From Geosiphon pyriformis (taxonomy: Eukaryota; Glomeromycota; Glomeromycetes; Archaeosporales; Geosiphonaceae), in contig JAAOMT010000085.1 of NCBI GenBank assembly GCA_016748015.1, positions 104,967 through 168,966 of the forward strand: a stretch of 64,000 nucleotides of DNA, in the 5' to 3' direction. The notes below the pieces were generated by a model that saw only the letters and a program-made list of their open reading frames with translations, was not told the DNA's origin and ran no database searches. Shown in pieces: positions 13,501 to 25,170 of the stretch (its first letter is position 1; the number at the start of each line of letters is the position of its first letter). A program made the translations under genes and the position numbers.

Positions 13501-15251
13501 GGCCTAGTATTTGTTAAGACACCCCTTCACTCATAGGGCTTGGGAATCATTGACACCCAAGCTTCCTTCCAACAATGGGGAATTAACTTACATGCCAAAC
13601 AAATATTCAGAAGATCCAGAAGCAAGCCTAACACAGAATCATTACAATGTTTCCAAAGTTCATTTGAAATGCCAAACAAGCCAGCAGCTTTACCATTAGG
13701 CAAATTTTTAATTACACATATCAAGTCATTCAAACTGATAGCATTTATTACACCCAAAAAAGCATTATTATCAACATAATCTAATGGCAGGTATTGATGT
13801 TACCACAAATTGGAAACACTTCTCAGCATGGCCCTCTTTCTTATTCAGCCCTCTATTATACTATCAACCTTATTTTTAACCTCTACCAAGTCCAAAATCA
13901 AGCTGCCATCAGAGACTAAATGATCTAACACCACTTTGTGGAATGGGCATTCCAAAACACTATGGATCATATGGCCTTTGTTGACCACAAAACTCTCCAT
14001 CTTTCTTTCAATAGCTGATCTAATGTCCAACTCCTTGGCTTGCAAAGACTTGGCAAGCTTAAAGGCACAATAATACCTCCTCATGTCACAAAGAGCAGAA
14101 TGGACATGATTAAAATTTGCACCAAAACTCACAAGATCACAAACAACAGAAGTTTTGTCACTATTCATAGAAATTTAGCATCTTAATAGAGACTCAAATC
14201 TGCTGGAGTCTGCCTTGTAAGAAGCCTTGACAATTTTTGACACCAAAACCTCCAAGTTATGCAACTTAGAAGACTCTTTGGTAAACATCCCATCATAACC
14301 CTTAAACCATTTCTTCTTGAAAGCACCATTAGCTGAAAAAACCATCACTTTGTAAACAGTATCCCACATAGTATTCAAATCAGAAAACTTCTTAGCAGCC
14401 TCAAATTCGTCTAAAAACATGACAGCATTGGCTGCAGTAGCATCTTTAAACTCACCCCATTTTGCTATATCTGCACTTTTGACATCAAACTTCCAATGAT
14501 CTTTATTCACCTGCTTGCATATTGAACTTAAACAGACATTGAGCAAACCACCCAAACCCACGGAAGCAGATACAGCTTTGTGGTCAGTATCAAAATATTC
14601 CTTGACATTGGCCACACTATCATCTGTTACAGCATTGACCAAACTCGAAGAAATGAAAATGTAGTCAAGAGCTTTAGTGACACTGCAGGAATTGGTTCAC
14701 GTAGGTGTCTTAACAAATAAACTTCCCCCTAAAAAATCAACTAAATCCAAATCAAAGCATTTCTTGAAGCTAGCACACTTTTAGAACCCATCTTTGTTAA
14801 AATCACCACCCAAAATAACAAAGAAGGACTCGTTTACTGCCTTTGTAATGAGAAAGTTGATTTCACCAGCCTAAGAGAACCAAACCACCGATAACACACC
14901 AGCATAGAGTCCCAAAATTAACACAGAAAGATTATTCTTGAAGAGTAATTTGAGAGAAAGGAGACAACCAGGAATCTTGGAAACCTTACATACATGTTTT
15001 ACCAAAGAAATGTCCATGATAATCACCACACCAGAACCCAAATGACCAAAGTCCAAACCAGAGGTGAAAACCCAAACACCATCAAATTTATTCATAATCC
15101 ATGGGTGGATCTTGCCCTTCAACTTAGTCTCAATAACAACAGAAATCAAATTGTTCATCTCTTTATGCCAACATATTACATTATTCTGTTTTGTAGAATT
15201 ATTTATACCCCTAACATTGCATGTGGCAATCTTCCAAACTAGACTGGTCAT
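10582..15251 (-). pseudogene. LINE B ORF2 (endonuclease-RT-RNase H)
   Basis: Begins MTSLVWKIATCNVRGINN, a typical APE-endonuclease start. The endonuclease runs to about 14500 (DTDHKAV motif near 14590). RT lies at about 13760-12750, with the thumb below it; the active-site box at 12958-12947 reads M-D-N. Motif A near 13290 reads KAYN where D is expected. RNase H near 11890-11480 keeps YTD and YSDS but is broken after YSDS. A C-terminal Cys/His motif follows near 11110-11040, and the last open stretch ends at 10582. Stops and frameshifts split it into about ten blocks. Confidence 0.85.
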
Positions 15252-15397
15252 TGAGAAAGAGATTTGGGAGATGCATTGCCAGCCAAAATCGAACCATTAA
15301 ATCTCGCTGTAAGACTTAGAACTGAGGCAAAAAGTCCTTCCAACATGCTTTCCAATCTTTTTACTTCAGTAAAAGCAGAAGAGTTGAGAGTATTGAC
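15248..15397 (-). pseudogene. LINE B ORF1 C-terminal fragment
   Basis: Encodes an open stretch matching the end of ORF1 in copy C (common core LE-MLEGLFASV-SL, ending in SLSQ-stop). The stop TGA (15250-15248 on the minus strand) overlaps the ORF2 ATG (15251-15249). Only the final ~50 residues remain; upstream sequence is replaced by copy C. Confidence 0.75.
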
Positions 15398-17014
15398 ATG
15401 GAGGAGGAGTGCTTGGTTGAGGAAACCAGTGTTGTCTATGGTGAGAATGGTGCTTTTACAGGAGAGGATCCTAATCAAATGCCTAAAAGTTTGTGTGTAA
15501 AGACCAAGAAGATATTAAGAAAGCCTCTGGGTGTGATTGATTATGGTACTGTCAATGCAGAAGATGACGTGTTAGACAGTTCATTCCTTTTCCCACCCCT
15601 TTTACCTATTAAACTGTCTATTCAAGTGTCTGTTCGCAAATTTTTTGCTTTGGATATTAATCTCGTGGCTGTTGCTGGGAAATCATCTCAGGAAAAATTG
15701 AACTTTGTCAAAAAAAATTTTTCAGGTGTGAATGGTTTTGGGGGGGTCTCTGCTCCCTCAAAATTTGGTGGAATTATCCAGACATCTTTCACTTTCAAAA
15801 AGGTGATGATGGCAGCTGCTTAATTGGCAAATGATTGTAGTGTTATGGTAAACACCAATCTTAAGTGCCCCATCAACAATCATATGAATCGGGCAATTGT
15901 GTTGAAAGAAATTCCTGTGGAAACTTCCATCAAGGCAGTGCATGCAGCCATTTCTGAATTTGGACTTATTAAGTTGATCAAAATACAGTTGGTGAGTCTA
16001 TGACAAAAGGCGATTATTGAATTAGAAGATCAAATTTAGGCTGATCTCTTGGCAGCTAAGTAGTCTGTTCTTATTGGGAAAGATGCAGTGCATGTGGCCC
16101 GGGCCGATATTAACAAACAAATGTGGGATGCCAGAGATGAGTTTAGGACTTTGCTTTACACTTTCCCTATAGACACCACCACTCATGATCTTTGGGACTT
16201 TATTGGTTCAGTTGGTGGGAAAACATGTGTTATTGAACGCAGCTCTGTCAGTTATGTCTGGGCATACTGTGCCACTGTGTGCTTTGATTCTGAGGGTAGC
16301 CTTATTTAGACAATGGCAAACACTCCTGTTATAAAAGACGTTGGTCTCCGTTGGTCTCATTTGACCACTGCACTGTGCTCAATTTGCAGAAATTCCGGTC
16401 ATACTTCTCTCACTTGTCGTACTGCTGGTGCATCCTCAAGTCCTAGGAGCAAGAGAGCTCTTCTTTCAGCTCAAGATCAGCTCCGTCTGGCTAAGATATA
16501 TGAAAAAAAATCTGCTCCCGTTTCCCACCCTTTGGCTTTTGGTGGAAAAACCTGGGCCTCTGTGGTTGGTAAACCACTTCCATTAGCGTCATTTAGTGGT
16601 TCAGCTCAATCTGGTTTCGTATTTTATGGTAAACCTTTCTTGACTGTTAGTGGTGAATTGAAAGACCATTTGAAGAATATTGAGAGCAGTCTTGTCAGCC
16701 TTGTGGGACAAATTGGTAAGTTGGCTAAGAGGTTGGACTCATTCGTGTTGGCAGTTTTCCAGCCTAGCCCTGGATGTCAACTGCTGGTGACCCCCCCATC
16801 ACAGAATTAAGGGGAGGATATAGTGATGAGAGTGGGTTTGGATGATGCCACTAGTGACAAGACTGCTGCCGTTACAGGTTCAACTGCCTCACCTGAGGTT
16901 GTGAAATTGGAAAACATGTTGGAAGGTCTCTTTGCTTCAGTCATGAGCCTATTGGCGTGCTTGGATGGTTTGGCTTTGGCAGGTGGTGCTCTTTCTTTAC
17001 CTCTTTCTCAATGA
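15398..17014 (+). pseudogene. LINE C ORF1, gag-like zinc-knuckle protein
   Basis: Starts at an ATG three bases after the junction with copy B. Order: low-complexity acidic N-terminus; a conserved SVRKFFALDINLVAVAGKSS block near 15630-15690; an RRM-like/LINE-ORF1 region (LKEIPVETSIKAVHAAISEF near 15905-15965); and an intact CX2CX4HX4C zinc knuckle (CSICRNSGHTSLTC) at 16376-16417. A predicted helical stretch precedes the natural stop. Premature stops near 15823, 16036, 16062, 16309 and 16810 look like CAA/CAG or TGG decay. The intact protein would coat LINE RNA. Its TGA at 17012-17014 overlaps the ORF2 start. Confidence 0.85.
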
Positions 17015-20000
17015 ATGGTCTGGTGTGAAAAATTGCTACGTGTAATGTTCATGGGTTGAACAATCCTGTGAAGCAAGATGATGTCATTCATTGGCATAGA
17101 AATATGGGTAATTTAGTTTCTATTTTTACTGAGTTAAAGCTTAAAAGAAAAGTTCATCTGTGGTTGGCCAACAAATTTGATGGTGTTCGGGTTTTTACTT
17201 CTGGTCTGGATTCTGGTTCTTTGGGTGCTGGGGTGTTAATTGTCATGAATTCTTCTTTGGCAAGGCATGTTTTCAAGGTTTCTGAAGTGCCCGGCTGGCT
17301 TCTCTCCATCAAACTTCTCTTCAAAAATAAACTTTTGGTTTCTGTTTTGGGTCTCTATGCTGGTGCCTCTTCAAGTGTCTGATTCTCACAGGCTGGTGAC
17401 ATCAATTTTTTGATTGCTAAGACGGTAAATGAATCTTCTTTTGTGGTCTTGGGTGGCAACTTCAATGAGGATGGCGTTCGTAAGAGTGCCAGTTTCAAAA
17501 AGTGCTTTGATCTGGGTCTGGTTAATGCCTTGGGTGGAAGTGTGCTTGTGAAGACGCCGACATGAGATAACTCTTATGGTGTTGTCAAGACTATTGACTA
17601 TATGTTTGTCTCTTCGAGCTTGGTCAATGCTGTAGTGGATCATGGAGTGACTGGGATTGAGGATTTTTTTGATACTGATCATAAGGCTGTTTCTGTTTCT
17701 GTGGGTTTAGGTGGCTTGCTTGACTCTCAGCTGAATTTGATACACAAGCAAGCTAATAAAGATTGTTGGAAGTTCAATTTCAGGAATGCTGGTGAGAAAG
17801 GGTGGGAACAATTTTAAGGATGCTATGTTGGCCAATGGCCTAATGTTCTCGAGTGATTTCACTGCCTCTGCAAAATCTTCAGATTTAGATGCTATGTGGG
17901 ACATTGTACACAAAGTAATGGTTCTCTCAGCAGTTGGGACATTCAAAAAGAAATGGTTTAAGGGTCATGATGAGGTTTTTACCAAGAGTTCTTCTAGGTT
18001 TCACAAGCTTGAGTTGCTGGTATCCAAGCTGGTTAAGGTGTTTCATTTGTTGTCTAGTGTGGAATTTGCGTCATTGTTGAATACATGAGAGAAGCTTAAT
18101 GTCAATGGTGCTTTGGTGGTAAAGTCTTTATTTCTTTCAAACTCCAGTTTTGACAGGATTCGCTTGGCTCTGGCTAAAGCAAGAAAGTCTTACTGCTCTA
18201 CTAAGTTGCTGGAATTCAAACGTGCTGAGGAATCCCATATTAGGGTGGCTATTGATAGAAAAATAGAAAGTTTTGAATCAGACAAGGGTCACACTATTAG
18301 GAGTGTTTTGGAGCATCCCTTTCGCAAAGTGGTACTGGATCATTTGGTTGTGAGTGACGAGTTGATTTTGGAGCCCAGCTCAGTCAAGGCTAGGGTGGAT
18401 GGGATCATAGAAGACTGGACCAGGAAGCGCAAAGTGGTGCCAGATATCTTCGATATTTGGTCTCGCTAGTACAAGCCTTTGGAGTATGTTTTTGATGGTG
18501 CATTTTCTGGTGTAATGTGTCCTGTTGGTTTCAATGAGTTGTTCAGTGTGGTTTTTGGTCTGCCTGAGAACAAGATTGCTGGTCTTTCTGGGATTTCAAA
18601 CGAGCTCTAGAAACACTGTGACAGATCAATTTTGGACATGTTTTTGGTGCTTTTAAATTCTTGTTTGATTTGTGAGTCAATACCTAGTGCTTGGAAGGAA
18701 GCCTGGGTCTCAATGATCTCTAAGCCATATGAGTGGGAAGAGGTTTTTATGAACACCCGATCTATTGTCTTGATTGAAACTGCCCACAAGATTCTTTCCA
18801 AGATTCTTTCAGATAGGATCTCATTGGCTTGTAGTACTTTTGATGTTCTGCGTGGGAACAATTTTTCGGTATTAAAGGGTATGACAACACAGTCTCTTAT
18901 TTTTGCCATTGGTTCAGTTATTGAGAATGCTTTGGAGAAAAATCGTGAACTCTGGTTGGTCTTGCAAGACATGTAAAAGGCTTATGATTCTGTTGGGTGG
19001 GAACACCTTTAGGACAGTTTGGTTAGGATAAAGATGTGTAGCAGGTTTATTAGGTTCTTTGGTGGTATCTACAGTAGTTGCATTAACAGAGTTATGACAA
19101 ATTTTGGTTTGACGGATGGGTACGTGGTGCATGATGGCTTGGACCAGGGGGAGGTGTTCTCACTACTCCTCTGGTGCATATTTTATAATCCCCTTTTGTG
19201 TAAAGTTAAGAGACAGGCGGATGGGTGTGGCTATAGATTGAATTCTCATTTTATTTCTGGATGTGGTTATGCTGAGTCTTGGGCTAGTGTATCTTCATTT
19301 TTTGCAGCAGATGCCTTTGTTGATAATACTATATAGGTTGGCAGCAATCAAAGTACCACACAACACATTCTCAACATTGCTAGTGAATTTTTCAATATCA
19401 ATGACATCTCAATTAATAATGATAAGACTGTTGCCATTCCTATCAATTGTGATGGTACGGCTTCCTTTTTGCTGATCAGCAGGTCACTTATTTCTATTGC
19501 CAAGAAGGGGGAATCACATCGATATTTGGGGATTTATTTGTCAACTGAGGGTCTTTTGAAGCCTAGTTTGGCTAAGACACATTCTGATGTCTGGTTTTTT
19601 TCTAATTTAGTCCTGAAAAAGGCAGTATCTGATAAGCAACTTTCATATTTGGTTTTGGCGGTCCTCTTTTTTATCATTAGATATAGAACACAGTTCAGTT
19701 ACATTCCTATTAGTTCTTGTAAAAAGTGGGACACTTTAATTCGTAAGGGCTTGAGATTTAAGTCTGGTCTGCCATGTGATTTCCCCAATGATACAATTCA
19801 TCATCTCTCTCTGTATGGTTTGAAGACTTTTGAGCAAGTTCAAGCTAAGAGCAAGTTGGCTTCGGTTGTTTCTTTTGCAAACTCTGTTGGGATTTTGGGG
19901 CATCTATTTTTTCACCAGTCACATGATCTGCAGGTCCTCTGCTGGTGCCTGCTACATCCATTGCAGTGTCCGGTTCATGTCAAAGTTAATTCTCTAAACA

Positions 20001-21700
20001 ATTTTCTGGTGAGTGTGGTGCATATTTTCTCTGGATGTGATTTGTCATTAGGTGGCTCTCTAACTAGTGCTTTTCGTCATCAGGGTGGAACTCCTATGTC
20101 TCTTGTTCTTGGTGAATCAAATTATGTCAAGAGTGTTTTTTCACTTCGGCATTATGGGGTTGTTTTTGTAGACCAGCTACAGAACCAAAATGGGACTGTT
20201 TTTGAGTGGAAGACCATCAAACGGTGGAAGTGGTTAGACCCACGTGGTCCGGTTCCTGTCTGGTTTGAGCTGTCAGTTTGTTTTCTTAGTGGCATGTCTT
20301 CTCTTTCTGTCTGCTCCACACTTTTGGCTGATCACGGCTCTTCGGATGTTCTTCAGTCTCATGAATTTGGCATCATTGGTACCGGTTTACTCAATTCTAA
20401 TGTTGGTCATTTTTCCATTTACACAGATGGATCTCTAAGTGATTTGGAGACTGTTGATATGAAAGCTGGGGCTGCTGTTTTCTTTGAGGACATTGGTATG
20501 GGTTTGGGTGTGGGGGTATTCGGTTTGATGTTTTCTACCTTGATGGAACTGCAGGCTATTGCTCTGGCGCTTGAGTGCATCCCTTCTTCTTATTCGGTCA
20601 ACTTGTTCTCGAACAGTTAGGCTGCTTTGAATGCTTGCAGGTTGGAAATGAAATTGGTTTGCCCAGATTTTAGGAATTGGTGTTGGATTGAATGCCACCA
20701 TATTGTTAATGTTATTCATCGTAAGAATTTAAATGTTAATTGGTGTAAAGTAAAAAGACACTCAAAGGTTTTAGGCAATGAACGAGCTAATAAGTTGGCC
20801 AGGGCTGCAGCTCTCTCTGGTTGGCATCTGCCCCATTCTGTTGATGAATGCTATCTTAGGAGTGGAGGAGCAGCCATTTTTGGTAATTCTAGACATTTCA
20901 TTCGGGACATTTTTTGGTCAGTTTATTGTGCACATTGGGAAATCAGTTGTGGTATGGGGGTGGTGGTGGATAGTCTGCATACAGATATTGATTGTTTTAG
21001 GTCGTCGCTGGTTTGGCATCTGGATTCTCACATGGCTGCTGGCTTCACTAGCAAGCGAACTGCTGGTTTCCAGACTTACTTTATGAAGGCATTGTACCAT
21101 CGGCTCCCTGTTGCCATGTGTAAGCAGCTTTATGATAAGTGATACTCCAGTGTAATGTGTTTGTTTTGCGGTGATGTTGAGGTCTCAGACCATGTGTTTT
21201 CTTGTTCATTTAATGCCAATGGTCATGCTCAGTTGTTGGACACTCATGCAGTAGTTTGGGGTGTGTGCTCCAGTTTGGCTCATTTTTCTTCAGGTGTCTT
21301 GCAGCTAATGTCTACTTGTGTATCTGACATTTCAGTTAGTACTGCTCTATACAAAGGTTTTGTTTTCAAGGATTGGTTTCATGAGTCTGTTTTTGTCTTC
21401 AAGAATTCCAGGATAGCAGGTCAGAACATTGTGGCCTTTGTGTGTGAGTTTAACTTGGCTTTTTGGGAAGACATTTGATTGGTTTGTGCCAAGCACTGTG
21501 CTTTTATGGAAAAGAATGGGCTTATTTTGTGTGATGGGTCAGTTCCTGTCTCGATTTCTGGGCTTTCTTTAGGGCTGTCATTTGGTGTGACTCGGCTGCT
21601 GGGTGTTGCTAAGGTGATTGGTGTTGGTTTTGGATTCCGTAAGTCTTGTTTGTTTTTTTCAGGGATAGGAAATGAGGTTTCTGTTCATATAGGTGCTTAG
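17011..21700 (+). pseudogene. LINE C ORF2, endonuclease-RT-RNase H polyprotein
   Basis: The ATG at 17011 overlaps the ORF1 stop. APE endonuclease: TCNVHGLNN near 17040, TELKLK near 17130, LGLYAG near 17350, GGNFNED near 17460, KTIDYMF near 17590 and DTDHKAV near 17675. RT: AWKEAWVSMISKPYEW near 18690; motif A LQDM-stop-KAYDSV near 18965-18990 keeps Asp; the box at 19316-19327 reads F-V-D-N. RNase HI: IYTDGSLS near 20420 and MELQAIALALE near 20545, but the second Asp is Asn (FSNS) and NERADKLA has become NERANKLA. A Cys/His motif CLFCGDVEVSDHVFSC follows near 21158-21205. Stops occur throughout, so it is inactive. Confidence 0.88.
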
Positions 21701-21838
21701 TGTTGTCTTGATTGGTCCGAGTGGCTGGTCACATGTAGATAATGCATGATTCACATCTAGTTTAGATTATTTGTATGATGTATTGCACTAGGCAGTGTTT
21801 GGACTTTGCTCGTTAAATGTTAATAATAAAAAAATAGT
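21701..21838 (+). repeat. LINE 3' UTR and tail (copy C)
   Basis: It carries the family 3' module, with GAGTGGCTGGTCACATGTAG, TGCATGATTCACATCTAG and GATGTATTGCACTAGGC, then TCGTTAAATGTTAATAATAA and an A-run. It is the best copy for defining the 3' end recognised during target-primed reverse transcription. Confidence 0.8.
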
Positions 21839-22940
21839 ATTTAACTTTTGATTAAATAATATTTAGATCTTTATTTTTAATAATATTTGTAACATATTGT
21901 TTTTTTAATTAATAACAGTTGTAAAAACTTAAATAAATTAAGCCAAACTTAAAATAACAAAAGTTTAATATATTTAAATTGTTAAAATATATTATAATAG
22001 TAACAAAAATAAAAACATATTTTAAAACCAGTATAATTATTTGTAATTTTGCCAAAATAAATAAAATTATATTATTTATTTTAATATTTATGATAAAATT
22101 TATATTATATGTTTAATTAACAAAATTAGCTGGTAAATAGAAAACAAAAGATTAATAATTAATTTAATAGTAACAAAAAAATATAATTCAATTATTTAAT
22201 TAAATTAAAAACAAAAAAATCTTAACAAATTAAAAAATATTAATAAAAATTAAGAATTAACATATATAATTTAATAATAATAAACTTTATTATACTTTTA
22301 AATTCTTATATATTCTTATTTATGTAGTTTAATATTTTAAATCTGTAATTATTATTTAAAAATAATTACCAAAAAATATAATTAATTAATTTATATCTAA
22401 TTATATTGATTATAATTATAAATTTAGTTATTTAAATCTAATTATTTAAATTATTAATTTTTAGAAAAATAACATATTAGATAAGTTTATAATTAATTTA
22501 ATTAATTTAAAAAAGCATTAATTTTATATTAAGCTAACTTTTTTTATAATTTTATAATAAATAGTTAATTATTTTTTTCATATCTTTTTTTTTAAAAAAA
22601 AAGCTTTAAATACTTCTTATTAATATTTTAAATTTATTATATGTTTAGTATTAGTATTTTAAATTCCCAATTATTTTTTAATTTTTAAATACATATTATT
22701 AATATTTTATATTATCTTATTTTATTAAATAAATTATTGGTTTTATTATTTAATTTTGTTTTTATTATAATATTAAATAAGTAATAAAAAATATTATATT
22801 GTTAAAAATATGATCTTAACAATAATAATTAAATTAATTAAATATTTTAATTATGTTTTTTTTATAAATTTTTTAATAATTTTTTTATTTTGTTTTCAAA
22901 ACTAGATTTTTAAATATCATATATTTTTAATAATTATTTA
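21839..22940. other. Very AT-rich stretch, no gene seen
   Basis: About 1.1 kb made almost wholly of A and T with short TTAATTAA-type words. No open frame above noise and no recognisable transposon motif. It is probably decayed repeat past the point of recognition. Confidence 0.5.
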
Positions 22941-25170
22941 AAAAAATTCATAATTATAACCAAAATAAAGAATAAAAAAGCTGTACCTAATATTTTTCTT
23001 GAAATATCTAATAAAATTTCAACCAAAAAAACTTTTTCTGTTGTAAAAACAGCTAAACAGAATGTTTTAGAAGTTTTTTTTTTATCTAATAATCATGAAA
23101 AGCTGTTTTTAATAACTATTAAAGTATTTTCCTCATTTTTGACTGGTTTTTTATTAATTAAAATCCTCTCAAAAAAACATACTTAGATTAATTTTAGTGT
23201 TGTCTTCATTTTATTTAAGAGCCTAAAAGTTTTTAATAATAGATTAATTAACAAGCTGGTCTTTTTTTCTATAGCTTTTAATTTTAATATTATTAATATT
23301 ATCTTTTTAAAAAATATGATTAAAAAGACCAAAGATTCAAAAAAGTGAAGACAGTTGCTTACTTTTGCTATTATTACATCAAATTTTTTTGTGATTTTTA
23401 ATAAAATCTCTGTTGTATTATCTAAGATAGACCAAAATTAACTACTAACTCTATTGTTAAATATGATATTCTTTAGTAGATTATTACTAATTTTAAAAAC
23501 AAAACAACTATTTTCTGTAAAGTTATCTGTTCTTAAGAATTGAACTAACCAAATAAAAACTGAATCATTCTTTTTGCTGGTTTTTAGTGCTGTTATAAAT
23601 GGTATTTAGAAAACTATTTTTAATTATCAAAGATTTGCTGAATGAATGGCCTCTATTTTGATGCTTTATGCTATTTTTAAGATCAAATTGGCTTATGTTA
23701 AGACTGTTTTTTAGTTTGTACATGGTTTTTTAAATACAAAATCAGTATTAAAAGACAATATAAAGTTCTTTTGCATAGAGTTTGCTTCTTAAGAGTTTTT
23801 AAAAGCTGTCTTTTTACTTGAGCCTGCAAGTTCTGTTTATTTAATTACTCTTAAAATTATTAAATCTTTAGTAATTTCTGAATTTGGTTCCTTTTTTACT
23901 GCTGTTGTACTGTATAATATGCCTTTAAATGTGTCTGCTGCTGATATTAAAATAGCTTTTAGTGTATTTGGTAAGATTGTCTGTATAGTATTAAAGCCTG
24001 TTAGTATTTGGCAATATGTATTTGTTTATTTTGAGAAACTGAACTTTGTTATATTTATTTTAAATTATTGATCAGTTTTGGTGAATAAAAATAGTATTAG
24101 GATTTTTTTTTTAATGAATTAAAATAAGAGTATTTTGTCTCATAATAGGTTTAAGACCAAGTTAATTAATTTTTTTTCTGATTGTACTGTTTTTAAAATC
24201 AGTAATATAATTTTTCAAATTAATGGTTAGACATGTTTTATTTCTTGTTTTTCTAATTTTGGTCATTATTTTCAGTTTGTTCTGGTTATATTTGGATTTC
24301 AAATGGATTTGAATATGACTGTAGTTAAAACTAGTACATTAAAAAAGTGCTATATTTAGTAGAAAACTTCTGGTTGTTGGCATTGTTTTAGATATTAAAA
24401 AATAGACCATCTGACTGTGGATTATAAAGTGTTTTTATCTTCTCTTTTTAAAACTTCTAAGGTATTTATACTTTATTTTATTAGCTCTAAATTTTATGCC
24501 AAAATTTCTGTTCTTTTGAGCTTCTTTGAGTTTTTATCTCTAACAACTCCTATTTTTTCTTCTGTTATTGTTGGTAATTTTTTAGTATTGTCTTAATTGT
24601 CTTCTTTAGAATCTGATCTGGCCAAACTTTCTGTACTAGTCAGATCAATTGTCAAGTCTATTGGCTTTTTGGTTATTATATTTAAACAGTTTATTAATAA
24701 TAATTTGGTTTTAAGCAGTGTTTTTAGTCTTAAAGTTAATAAACTTAAGATTTATCTGAGTTTTTTTAACAAAGTTGTTGGTAAGTTAAAGAAGAAAATA
24801 GTTTTATTAAAAAAAAATATTATATATATAATGTTAATATAACTGGTAATTTAGATTCTGTAGTTTGTATTAATAATGATATATTTTTAATTTAATGTTT
24901 CTTTGAATACATAAGCTCAATAATATTAAAACTAATCCTTTAAAAACAGCTAAATAGCTGGTTGAATTAATTTTTTATAGTATTAGATTATTTGATATAA
25001 TTCAAAAAATGTTGGTTTTGGGTAAGTTTATTTTTACTATAACAATATAGTATAGTCTAAACTGATTTAAGTAGCTAATTATATATAAAAAATGTATAAA
25101 CTATACTTAATTTAAAACACTTAGTTTGTTTCAAAGTTTTAAGCAATAATTGGACTATACTCATTAAACT
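22941..25170 (+). mobile_element. Element E: half-LINE (ORF1 only), strongly decayed
   Basis: It aligns end to end with element D minus its solo LTR: the same 5' region (AATTTCAACC near 23020), the same ORF1 blocks (near 23690, 23890-24000, 24230-24400 and 24590-24800) and the same 3' module at about 25040-25165 (AAGTAGCTAATTATATAT, then TCATTAAACTTTAAAAA). No endonuclease or RT lies between the ORF1 end and the 3' module. The zinc knuckle near 24375-24425 keeps His but has lost Cys residues (TGT to TAT). Stops are very frequent. Confidence 0.75.

Larger units (their letters stand above)
10430..15397 (-). mobile_element. LINE copy B, 5'-truncated, intermediate decay
   Basis: Minus-strand copy of the same family as A and C. 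From right to left it has the last ~50 codons of ORF1, all of ORF2 and a 3' UTR with an A/T-rich tail near 10430-10465. It keeps longer open stretches than A (for example 15251-14871, 14642-14175 and 12736-12329) and more CpG, so it is less decayed. Its 5' end meets the 5' end of copy C at about 15397, giving a head-to-head pair. Confidence 0.9.
15398..21835 (+). mobile_element. LINE copy C, full length, best preserved
   Basis: Most complete member of the family in the window: ORF1 (15398-17014), ORF2 (17011-21700) and a 3' UTR ending in a TAATAATAAAAAAATAG-type tail at about 21820-21838. It has the highest G+C and CpG of the copies and long open blocks (383 codons at 19469-20620). It still carries about a dozen stop codons, nearly all explicable by single C-to-T or G-to-A changes. 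The domain set (zinc-knuckle ORF1, APE endonuclease, RT, RNase HI, C-terminal Cys/His) fits an I/Jockey- or L1-like LINE; I cannot assign the clade by eye. Confidence 0.92.
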
